Assembly: GCA_009192285.1 (NCBI GenBank)
Contig: CM018604.1
Span: 2,790,001-2,854,000 of the forward strand
Source of the DNA: Morchella semilibera
Lineage: Eukaryota > Ascomycota > Pezizomycetes > Pezizales > Morchellaceae
DNA: 64,000 bases
Direction of reading: 5' to 3'
The notes under the pieces are model-generated. The model saw only the letters and a program-made list of their open reading frames with translations. It ran no database searches and was not told the origin of the DNA. This document shows positions 25,140 to 33,587 of this stretch, in pieces (the stretch's first letter is position 1; each line of letters starts with the position of its first letter). Both the position numbers and the translations under genes were made by a program.

Positions 25140-25497
25140 AGGAGGAGCAGCGGGAGGCACAGGAGGAGGAGCAGCCGCCTGGGCAGACAGCAAACTATTG
25201 AGCTGGCGGACCTCCCCGAGCTGGCTTTCCAAGTTCGCAATTTGCTGTTCGAGGTCGGGAATAACGGAGGCAGTGTTCAAGGCCGTGTCCCTCTCGAAAC
25301 GGGCCAAGTCTCTCTCATGTCTAATGCGAGAGATATTGTATCCCAAGAGATCGAAGAGAAGGGCCTTGTCATGATCGTATTGATTGGAAAAGGCTTGAAC
25401 ATCCTCAGGGGCAGCCCAAGGCACCATATCGCTGTTAGCGATGCGTTCGGTAATAACAGGTGGAGGAGCAATAGTAAACGAGGATCCGGAGGCTGCC

Positions 25498-25947
25498 TAT
25501 CACGGCGTGGAACATGGTTTAGTGGTGTTGCGGGAAGAGGGATTAGTCAGGGATTCGTCTATGTTCTTTGGGTTTCGGAAGCAGGGGTTTGGTTCGGTAA
25601 TAGGGGATCGGGATTAGGGGATAAGGTCGGGTTCGGGGTTACGGGTCTTGGAAGGTTCTATGGAATTCTGTACAGGGATATTCGGGTTAGTTATCGGGTC
25701 GGGTGATGAGATATATATATGCCAGTGGGCCTTGCCCCCGTTTGTAGATAGCTTTCTTTCTTTCCTCTTCACGCAACCTTCCTATCTTCAGGAGTTTGTA
25801 GTCCTTTAGAGTATACTCGGTTCTCTGGTTCTACTTCGTGTCTCGTTCCCATCGTTTCGCCTCGCCCCGCTTCGGATAAACAGTTTCGTCCCGCCTTGGT
25901 AGTGTACCTTGGCCGTTTCACCTAGTCCTCCGCTTTGCTCCGTGATA
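25498..25947 (+). repeat. Solo LTR L1 with 5-bp target duplication
   Basis: A 450-bp LTR with TATCACGG...CCGTGATA ends. It is flanked by CTGCC at 25493-25497 and 25948-25952. It lies in the leader of element H, between gag and the right-hand L3 LTR. Confidence 0.92.
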
Positions 25948-25992
25948 CTGCCATAATAGTATCTCGGGAGCCAAAGGAGAGGCAACGTAGTC

Positions 25993-26130
25993 TAACGGAG
26001 CGGGGTCGGGTCAGGGAATAAGCGGGGTAGATTCAGGCACGGGGACAAGGTCGGGGTCAGCTCAGGAGATACCCGAGGCGAGGCAGGTTCAGGTTCAGGT
26101 TCGGGTTCAGAGACGAGGCGCAGACAGGAG
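25993..26130 (-). repeat. LTR family L3, right-hand copy of element H (cut by an N)
   Basis: Matches the first 135 bp of 12828-13239 (TAACGGAGCGGGGTCGGGTC, then GTTCAGGTTCAGGTTCGGG). It stops at the single N at 26131, so the remaining LTR is absent from the assembly or deleted. Confidence 0.8.
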
Positions 26131-26131
26131 N
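26131..26131. other. Ambiguous base (N) at a switch between repeat families
   Basis: The only N in the window. Left of it is LTR L3, right of it an unrelated L2 tail. This looks like an assembly join or collapsed gap inside repeats. Confidence 0.8.
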
Positions 26132-26211
26132 TCGTCGAGTACACTGTGCTCCTCGAGTCCCTCTGCGTCATCATTGTCATCTTCTTCTTTGCGTCGGGTT
26201 ACTCCGTCACA
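26132..26211 (+). repeat. LTR family L2, 3'-end fragment
   Basis: Reads GTCATCATTGTCATCTTCTT ... GGGTTACTCCGTCACA, the 3' end of L2 in plus orientation, opposite to the other L2 copies. The left side is cut by the N. Confidence 0.75.
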
Positions 26212-26334
26212 CATCTACGGTATGTGCCGGTGCACCTCCCAACCCGAATGTCAGTTCTCACCTTTCCAGGTTAGGGCGCATTGGCCCCACCCACACCCGA
26301 GCCCAGACCTCGAGCTCTTGGCGGCTATCACACC

Positions 26335-27190
26335 AAAAACGGTCGCCAAGAACTAAATATTTGGAGTCAGAAGTTGTTGTTGCAAACACGATCCCAAAAC
26401 GGTCGCCAAGGACTAAATATTTGGAGTCAGAAGTTGTATCACGGCGTGGAACATGGTCTAGCGATGTTGCGGGAAGAGGGATTAGTCAGGGATTCTTTCT
26501 AGGTTCTTTAGGTTTCGGAAGTAGGAGTTTGGTTCGGTAATAGGGGTTCGGGATTAGGAGATAAGGTTGGGTTCGGGGTTACGGGTCTTGGGAGATTCTA
26601 TGGGGTTCTGTACAGGGTTATGTGGATGAGTCATCGTGTTGGTATGTGGTGTATATATAGGGGTCTTGTTCTCGCTTGTAGATAGTTCTTTTCCTTTTCT
26701 CTTCACGCAACCTTCCTATCTTCAGGAGCTTGTAGTCCTTAAAGAATATACTCAGGTCTTTGGTTCTACCTCGTGTTTCGTCCCGCTCCATAGTCTCGCC
26801 CCGCCTGCTTCGAACATTACTGTTACGTTCCGCCTAGGTAGTGTACCTTGGCTCGCTCTGCCCTGTACTCCGCTTCGCTCCGTGATAAGTTGTTGCAAAC
26901 AGGATCCCTGTAGCCAAGAGCCCAAACTCCGCGCCTACTACAGCTGTGAGGGCTGATTTCGGGATGCTTATCTGCCGGTTTGCACCTCCAAGTTGCCAGC
27001 TGCCAACACGATCCCAGGTTGCCCAAACTCCGCGCCTACTACAGCTGTGAGGCCTGATTTCAGGATGCTTACCTGCCGGTTTGCACCTCCAAGTTGCCAA
27101 CACGATCCCTGTAGCCAAAAGCCCAAACTCCGCGCCTACTACAGCTGTGAGGGCTGATTTCGGGATGATTATCTGCCGGTTTGCACCTCT
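26335..27190 (+). repeat. Tandem repeat array (60-bp and 100-bp units) split by a solo LTR
   Basis: A 60-bp unit (ACGGTCGCCAAG ... GGAGTCAGAAGTTG) occurs twice at 26335 and 26395. A 100-bp unit (GCCCAAACTCCGCGCC ... TTTGCACCTCCAAGTTGCC) starts at 26920, 27021 and 27121. A diverged fourth copy is at about 27387-27433. The solo LTR 26437-26887 sits between the two unit types, and both share TTGCAAACA(C/G)GATCCC, so the array was continuous before the insertion. Codon structure is not evident. Confidence 0.85.
26437..26887 (+). repeat. Solo LTR L1 with 5-bp target duplication
   Basis: A 451-bp LTR, TATCACGG...CCGTGATA, flanked by AGTTG at 26432-26436 and 26888-26892. Nearly the same sequence as the 5' LTR of fossil D, so a recent insertion followed by loss of the internal part. 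Confidence 0.93.
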
Positions 27191-27750
27191 GCCAACCTCG
27201 ATCACAATACCGTCGGCTTTGGAGCCGATATCTAGTGGTGTGGTTGTTACAACCTTGTTTGTGGGATGTGGTTGTTAGTGCAAGGGCCGTTGAAGCTTAA
27301 TTTTATGTCCGTGCCCATCCGCTTTGGCATCAGATCTGCATTTCCAACTGCCAACTACCAACGGCCAACCCTGTCTCAGACGCAAAGCCCAAATTCCACG
27401 CCTACTGCAGCATTAAAGCTGAATCCCAGTGCCAAATTCTGCCAATGCTGGGTTAGGGTTCTAAATCCTATCGACCAACCAAAGTGCCTATATTCCGACG
27501 GTTTGGTTAGTAATGTAGTATAGGTAGGGTAACCGCAAGATGTTTCGCACACTACGGTACACATACACTAGATGATGTAATCCAGTACTGCTAACCACCC
27601 TGTAGGGATAAACTCCGGATTCCACGCTTAGTGCGTCATTGATACTGAATTTCAGCGTCTCGTGCCTATGAAGCCATTTGTATGATCCTTCATGAACCAA
27701 TGACGTCTACAAAAGCAAAACTACAATGTTGGTTAGTTTGGTAGTGTTTG

Positions 27751-27776
27751 TATATATATATATATATATATATATA
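27751..27776. repeat. (TA)13 microsatellite
   Basis: Uninterrupted TA dinucleotide run 100 bp upstream of the small Ala-rich gene; could form a cruciform and overlaps the likely promoter region. Confidence 0.95.
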
Positions 27777-27875
27777 GGGCCTTCTTTCTCTTCGAAATCA
27801 GCAACTTTTGAAAACCGGCAACCGCTCTCCCTCCTCCCAATCCAGAATCACCAATTCGCAACCAGATCGTTATAA

Positions 27876-28415
27876 ATGTCATCTGCATTTACCGCCGCCG
27901 CCGCCCCAGCTGCTGCCGCCCCAGCTGCCGCCACCCCAGCTGCCGCCGCCCCTGCTGCCGCCGCCCCTGCTGCCGCCGCCGGGATTGATAGAGCTCGGCC
28001 CTCTCTCCAGCCTGTGAGAACCACGCCCTTCCAGTACCGTAAGGGCTTCCCCGACAAGCCTAAGACAAGTATCGTAAGCGCAATAGCTGCCAACCTGTAT
28101 GCTGTCCCACCACTACCGAAACCCTGAGTGCTAACCTACCTATACAGCGCCTACAATCATTCCGTTGCGGCAATCAATAATGCCCGCCGCGCGCAGCGCG
28201 CTTTCCATACCAACCCGCGCTACGGGTTCTTAAAGCCGGTGGGAGCTGTTTTGGGGACGCCACACCGCCTGGCTCTAAGGTGGCATGGAGAGATGGACCG
28301 CCTAACCAGGGAGCAGTGGGGTGAATTGGGGAATTTTTATGGCTTCGTTTGGGATGATTCGGTTTCGTTGGAGCAATGCAGGTATGCCTACGGGAAGGCA
28401 TACGGGTGGGCATAG
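27876..28415 (+). CDS. Small Ala/Pro-rich hypothetical protein, probably spliced
   Basis: Not recognised. The ATG at 27876 opens a frame with an Ala-Pro low-complexity N-terminus (repeats of AAAAP, residues about 6-34) followed by RPSLQPVRTTPFQYRKGF. A strong donor (GTAAGC, 28074) and a branch-like GCTAAC with acceptor CAG at 28147 define a 74-bp intron. Joined this way, however, the downstream frame soon closes. The attractive downstream frame to 28415 (contains AINNARRAQRAFH, YGFLKPVG, QWGELGNFYGF) needs another junction: a weaker donor GTACCG at 28034 with the same acceptor, or GTAAGC with a later AG near 28196. The exact exon structure is therefore open. It may be a young, lineage-specific gene next to the repeat array. 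The Ala-rich part could resemble a mitochondrial presequence, but this is only an impression. Confidence 0.4.
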
Positions 28416-28478
28416 GTTTTTTTTTTTTTTTTTGTTTTTAGGATTTAGTATTTTGAATGATACGTTATGAAGCAGGTC

Positions 28479-28567
28479 AAATTCTCGCTCCGGGCCGTAA
28501 TCAGCACAATTCGTGCCCAAATTCTCGCTCCGTGCCGTAATCAGCCTCGTGCCCAGATTCTCGTTCC
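28479..28567 (+). repeat. Short tandem repeat, about 38 bp, 2.3 copies
   Basis: Unit AAATTCTCGCTCCGNGCCGT followed by AATCAGC...CGTGCCC, at 28479 and 28519 with a partial third copy at 28555. Non-coding, directly downstream of the Ala-rich gene and a poly-T run. Confidence 0.85.
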
Positions 28568-28924
28568 TAGATAGGTATCTCATAGTTAGCAGCTCGGGGC
28601 TCGGAAAGACGCATTGGTTGATTGGTCAATTGATTGATTAATATTACACTATTTTCCCCCACTCTAACTTGCCAATTCCTCGAGTATACGGCTCCTGAGG
28701 TTGGAGTACGCCTTTACACCCGCTTCATCCCCAGGCTCATGAGCCCCGTACTGTATCGCCCAGGTTTCTAGGGATTGTGTACTTAGTCCAAGCTCTGGTG
28801 GGTCTTCAAGATGTACCTGCTCGTCTCCCGCATCACCCGGGGCAGGGAGCCTTTCGGATGCGTAGTTCACATCATCATCATCTGGAAACATGGGTGCGGA
28901 CCCCTGGCTTGCCCAACCATCGTT

Positions 28925-30253
28925 TCACATCCGGATTGGTGTCTTGGAGCCGGCAGTCCTGACAGGGTGGTAATCCCAGTAAGAGCAGAATGAGTCCAGA
29001 GCCTGTTGTATTCGCCATTGAAACACCTTGGTAAGGCAATATCCATCAACTAACCAATCCTCATGGCTTCGATGAGATAGGATTCCACAAGCCTCCATTT
29101 GTTGAAAGAGGGCTCGGAAACGATGGCCCACCTTGATACCGTGATCGTACCAGAGACGCTCGATACGTGTATTTTGGGTCGATTTGCCTGTTAAGGCAGG
29201 GCGCGCACTCTCGGGGTGTAGACGCATCATTTCTTCGACGACGAGAACATTCTCCCCGCCTTTATCGCAACGTGTCTTTTTGGGAATGCCAAACTTAAGA
29301 ATAGCCTCCCTGAAGCATTCTGTTGGTAGTGAATTCGTTAGGTTTTGAGGCACCAGGAGGCGGGGTCAAGAGTTGGGAGTTGGGAGATGGAGTTAAACCA
29401 CCATGTACATACCTAATACAGTTTGCGCGTAATTGTTAGTCCTAACCTGGAGCCACATTATCCTTCGGGAGAAACCATCTATCGCGCCGTGAGTGATAAA
29501 GCCCCACCGGATCAGCTTATGGTGCCCATCAAAGTGCCACACACAATTCGGGCCAGGGACAAAGTAGGGGATACGGATTGGCAGTTGGCGAACGCGGGTT
29601 TGGATTCTCCTTGTGGGGTCAATCCGTAAAAGACTTTCACGAATGCGATTTTCGGTAACGCTTATCCCTTGCGATCTGATACTGGATACCACAGCCCGAT
29701 ATCCCGAGGAAGGATGCTCTTCAAGAACAGAAAACGCAAGATCATCAATTTCATCGTCCGTGAAGGTTTGTCGGTGGAGTTGCTTGGCCTCCGCTCGGCG
29801 TCTGTACAGAGTTGACCGGGAGAAGTTGGACTCCTTAACAACCTCATTCAGACGATATCCCTGATTGATATTTTCCAGGACATCAGGAAGGTTAATGATG
29901 ATACGTGGCCTGCCGGCAGAACCTACAATCGGGGTGCTCTGGACGGCCAACACAGGATTTGAGGCTTGCGAGATCGCGACTCTCGCAGAGGAAAGTCGCG
30001 CGTGTAGAGATGCAGCGTGGTTTCTCCATGACGCGAGTGATTCGGGGCTGACGGAATCAGCAAGGCTTGCCAGCTGCGAGATGATGTCCTCTAATCGGGA
30101 CTTCTGAACATCGATTTGTGATTCCGTGTAGAACGTAGCTTCTGCAAGGAATATCTCGACCTGCAGAAAGAGAGACTCAACCAAGCTCCAAAACGAGGCC
30201 CACCTAGAAGTGGCAGACTGTTGACAAAACGAGTGAACGATGTTGGTAGGCAT
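28925..30253 (-). CDS. Integrase-core (DDE) domain protein, one intron
   Basis: Two exons: 30253-29413 and 29319-28925, joined across a 93-bp intron with GTATGT donor, CTAAC branch site and CAACAG acceptor; 411 residues. An N-terminal helical region is followed by an HTH-like segment (GRPRII...RSTLYRRRAEAKQL). The catalytic core has HFDGHHKLIRW (first Asp), RCDKGGENV (second Asp) and TRIERLWYD (Glu). This is the single-domain integrase-core family present in fungi and animals, without reverse transcriptase or gag. It could be a cut-and-paste transposase or a domesticated gene. The same frame stays open again from about 28924 to 28664 with a family-like acidic tail (DDDDVNYASE, AIQYGAHEPGDEAG), so the gene may once have ended at 28664 and be slightly decayed. 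No terminal repeats were found next to it. Confidence 0.8.
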
Positions 30254-30414
30254 GGGGTTTACGTACAGCAGTCGGAGTGCTTTGAATTCGGGATTGGTGG
30301 TTGCGAGTTGGGAGGTGGTGAGGTTTGTGGGGTTAGGTTTGATCTCGTAGTCGTCGGAGATGTGTTAACCAAAAGAAAAAGGTTTTAGATTTAGAAAGAA
30401 AAAAAATACACGGA

Positions 30415-30586
30415 GCATAAAAAACGTCGAAAAAAACGATATGCCTTAGTTCCGAAACCTCAGGATCGCGTTGAAACAATTTTTGTTATACATAAAGGGG
30501 GGGGTTTCCAACATCAAAAAATTGTTTCAACGCGATCCTGAGGTTTCGGAACTAAGGCATATCGTTTTTTTCGACGTTTTTTATGC
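30415..30586. repeat. Perfect inverted repeat: 70-bp arms, 32-bp loop
   Basis: Left arm 30415-30484 (GCATAAAAAACGTCG...) and right arm 30517-30586 (...CGACGTTTTTTATGC) are exact reverse complements over all 70 positions. The loop contains a G8 run. There is no coding content. It could be a fold-back MITE, a hairpin RNA source or a cruciform. No obvious target duplication at the ends. Confidence 0.93.
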
Positions 30587-30904
30587 CCATATAGAATCCG
30601 GCATTTAATACAAGTTTAATATGTGAAACGAAACAATATAGAGTCTAAGCGATTTTCCGTGTAACGGCGCATCGGGATATGTAAAAACGAACAAACACCT
30701 GCTAAAAATGATTTTTCTAAGACACATTATACTAGTAAAATCAAAACATAGGATAATGAGGACCTTATTAGAGACCTTAAAAAATAATATTAGAAATCAA
30801 AAACGACTACATAAGCAATCCGCGGACGATGAACTCAACGAGTGTAGTAAGAGCTCAATTTAAGGATTTATACATGTATGTATACCGATCCCAGCGTGTA
30901 TCTC

Positions 30905-30961
30905 GAGCTCAGAATCCCGAGCTCAGAATTCCCAGCTCAGAATTCCCAGCTCAGAATTCCC
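30905..30961 (+). repeat. 14-bp tandem repeat, 4 units
   Basis: Four successive units of (G)AGCTCAGAAT(T)CCC; only the first two differ slightly. The units contain GAATTC and AGCTC palindromes. Confidence 0.9.
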
Positions 30962-31012
30962 AATTTGAACGCCATGTTCGAAACTTAGAAATATTATCTC
31001 ATAGGATAACTT

Positions 31013-31182
31013 GATTCAAGGATATATTCGCGCTGACACCGAATTCAAGGATAAATTCGCACTGATGGTTGATTCAAGGACATATTCGCGTTGACACCGA
31101 ATTCAACATATCATTCCACCGGTGGGAAAATACATAGGATAAAAGTACTGAACTTGAGGACATATTCGCGCTGACACTGAAT
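31013..31182 (+). repeat. Degenerate 28-30-bp repeat, 4 copies
   Basis: Copies of GATTCAAGGATATATTCGCG followed by CTGACACCGA, at about 31013, 31041, 31071 and 31150. The last two are separated by a CCACCGGTGG block. Confidence 0.8.
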
Positions 31183-31402
31183 TCAACGTGTTATTCCACC
31201 GGTGGCCATCAATTCACCACCGGTGGCCGTCAATTCCCCACCGGCGGCCATCAATTCACCACCGGCGGTCGTTAATTTACCACCGGTGGCGAATAAATGC
31301 CAAGATAATTCACTAAGTGCTTAATTTCGGGACTAATGCGCACGAGCACTCTGAATTTCAGCGTGTTATACCACCGGTGGTAAAATAATTTACCACCGTT
31401 GG
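31116..31402. repeat. CCACCGGTGG palindrome array with exact 21-bp core spacing
   Basis: The decamer CCACCGGTGG (or one-base variants) is at 31116, 31196, 31217, 31238, 31259, 31280, 31371 and 31393. Five consecutive copies (31196 to 31280) are exactly 21 bp apart, separated by CCATCAATTCA-type spacers. Perfect copies are self-complementary. The pattern is that of an array of binding sites for a dimeric protein on one face of the helix, or of a minisatellite. Confidence 0.9.
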
Positions 31403-33587
31403 CAAAATTACTTTTGACACGTTTACCGCTCCATAGAGGATACTGTCACTCCGATCAACCCAGAAATTAATAATGATTTAGTAGCGAAGACTTCTCGGTT
31501 CAGTAAGATAGCAGTAAAACACCGGGAGAAGGCTTTAGGAATCCTTTATGCGATTGGGTTTGGCTAGGTGCACAGTTTGCACCCCATGGACATGCGCTGC
31601 CAACCGGTACAGAGGAGTACCTGCCTGGGATAGTAACTTGGGGGCGAGTTCAACTCAACTGTTCTTGGAGCGATTGTCGGAGAGAAGCTGACTGCGATAA
31701 CGACTGGCAAGTAGACTATTATTTTGAGATGTCTAATTACTCCGGGTGAACGGTGAACCCGAATCAATTCTGAGCGGCCAACTGTGATCAGGACCTAGCA
31801 CCACGCCGTATCAGAGAACCATACTTATATCAAAAACCTCTCTTATCCTAGGTGGAATACCGCAATCTATGAGGAGATGATTAATTTGACTGAAAATAAC
31901 ACTTGGAATAGGATAGGCAACCCGCACGCTGTTAAAATAAAAAGTATATACCCTGAGTTGGAGATTTGTCTACTATTCTTGGATGGAGACACCACGGGAA
32001 GACTCTTTAGAACGATCAGGGCATTCCTCCTTAAGTTAATCTTAGGGGTATCTCAGCTTCGTAACCGAGCTTTCTCTGGTTATAACCAGATATTACAACA
32101 CCCAATTCACCAAAGTATATCGAAAAAGAACTACTCTTCTCTGTATATCAATTCCAAGAAGCTGGCCTACTTGAACCTGGTGCAAAGAAACTGGGAAGCA
32201 CAGCTGTCATGTCAGGGCAAGAAAAGAGAAAACTTGTGCCGATTTATACAATCCAGCTGAAAACAAATCAGGAATTATCTACAATATCGATGGGGAACTG
32301 GACTCGGGCCGGAAAAGATACCAACCATCTGGTTATATTGCGCCAAAGGGTTGAAGATGTGCAGAAGTTACCTGAACATGTGAACAATACAGTTATTTGT
32401 ATTGCGTCTTTAAATGTTAATGAAACTAAGAGAAGGAACCAAGTAACTAAAAAGAATACGCATAGGGTTCACTTTAGGGAATGAATTTGGATACCAATTA
32501 AGGGGGGGGGGGGACTTGAGTAGTGCCAGTCCTATTCTCCTAACCGGGTTTTGTTGGTGTTCTCGGAGGGCAACTGTTGGCGCTTTCTCGGGGGCCCACA
32601 GCGTGCAGATGCTCAAGTAACTGTAGTAATAAATTCTTACTCCTGGTCGGAACAGTTAGTCTTACAGGACTAACACAAAGCATCACTAATTAACTTATTT
32701 AAGACTTTGGACTTTGTGGCGGCACGCCGCCGCGGGAGGGTTCCAGGCTGTATATCCTCGTAGAGGGTTTCTTCTTTGGCTATTGGAAAGCTTTATTTCT
32801 CTTATATCGATGCAGCGAATGTAGGTAAAATATTTTTTTGAAGCCCCATAATTTGATCACACAAAATCACTCGTAGAGCTCAAGCTTGGACCGACATCGA
32901 TGCAGGCCCAATCTCCCAAAAGATAATAGGGGCATCCATACCAACATCCGGCTAATATTCTACCTCACTTCTTAAGATCCAAATCCCTGCCATTTCCATC
33001 TTTGTTACCGCGCTATACCAATTCCCTTTAATGGCCGGTGTGATAGCTTCTATCAAGTGTAGTATAGAATATAGCCTAATAGTAAAGTAAATTTACTTCT
33101 CGGAGGCCTCACTATGCTTTTTGTGATTTTCTTTGGGGACTGGGTGAAATCTGGCCTGGTATTTTGACTAAACTTGTATTAATAGCAATCACAATTTGAT
33201 CTATACAATTGTAGTCTTCCCTGTCGCCCTAAGAGCGATACAACCCGTAATATCTTAAACGGCCCATGTTGAACAAGCTTGTTAACGATGTGCACCTACA
33301 CATAAAGTCTAAGAGAAGTACTTGGGGTGAAATTAAGTATTGTCCCAACCGCGCTGGCAACCATGCTATCGCGAGAGACAATACTTAATTTCACCGCAAG
33401 TAATAGTTGAGAGAAATTTTAACTCCTTACATAGTTGCGCCTTTTGTCCGTTGGGTTGTAGCAGAATGAGTGGTTTTTAAAAGTAGTTTCGATTCATCAC
33501 CTAGCGAGAATTCCTTCAAATGGATGTGGTAATCAAGCTCGACATCCTTCGTGAGTTTGTATCCAGTTTCTATACCTCTAGACTAAA
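31403..33587. other. Long gap without recognised gene
   Basis: No credible coding exon. One open frame at 31877-32260 lacks known motifs. Contains a G12 tract at 32502, a GGCGGCACGCCGCC hairpin near 32717 and the small MITE at 33321. This is the border between the repeat island and gene space. Confidence 0.5.
33321..33400. mobile_element. 80-bp MITE with TA target duplication
   Basis: Arms CTTGGGGTGAAATTAAGTAT... and ...ATACTTAATTTCACCGCAAG are inverted copies over 24 bp with one mismatch, separated by 32 bp. TA lies on both sides (33319-33320 and 33401-33402). TA duplication plus short arms indicate a Tc1/mariner-mobilised element. Confidence 0.8.

Larger units (their letters stand above)
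12828..26130 (-). mobile_element. Large nested Gypsy element H: outer element split by later insertions
   Basis: Two minus-strand Gypsy portions are flanked at their outer ends by the same LTR family (L3: 12828-13239 on the left, 25993-26130 on the right). The left portion has a chromodomain (YLVKWKGYDAPTWEY), integrase (HPGKAKSFQLL, CHTCSRSK, DFVTGLLES), RNase H and the C-terminal half of RT up to 15832. The right portion has protease (LVDTGASGFAF) at about 22.48-23.2 kb and gag with CCHC knuckle (CMYCGGPGHFAAEC) at about 24.0-25.4 kb. Order and strand fit one element opened by the plus-strand element D and its neighbours. Further insertions are solo LTRs at 23407 and 25498 and a MITE at 25003. 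A central RT piece is not present. Broken, with at least five breaks besides the insertions. Confidence 0.8.

Noticed and set aside
31196-31289. CRISPR-like regular repeats
   Set aside because: The 21-bp period with nearly constant spacers in a eukaryotic sequence is a tandem repeat; there are no unique spacers and no cas genes.
31877-32260. 127-codon open frame
   Set aside because: No motif, no splice context, composition like non-coding DNA of the region.
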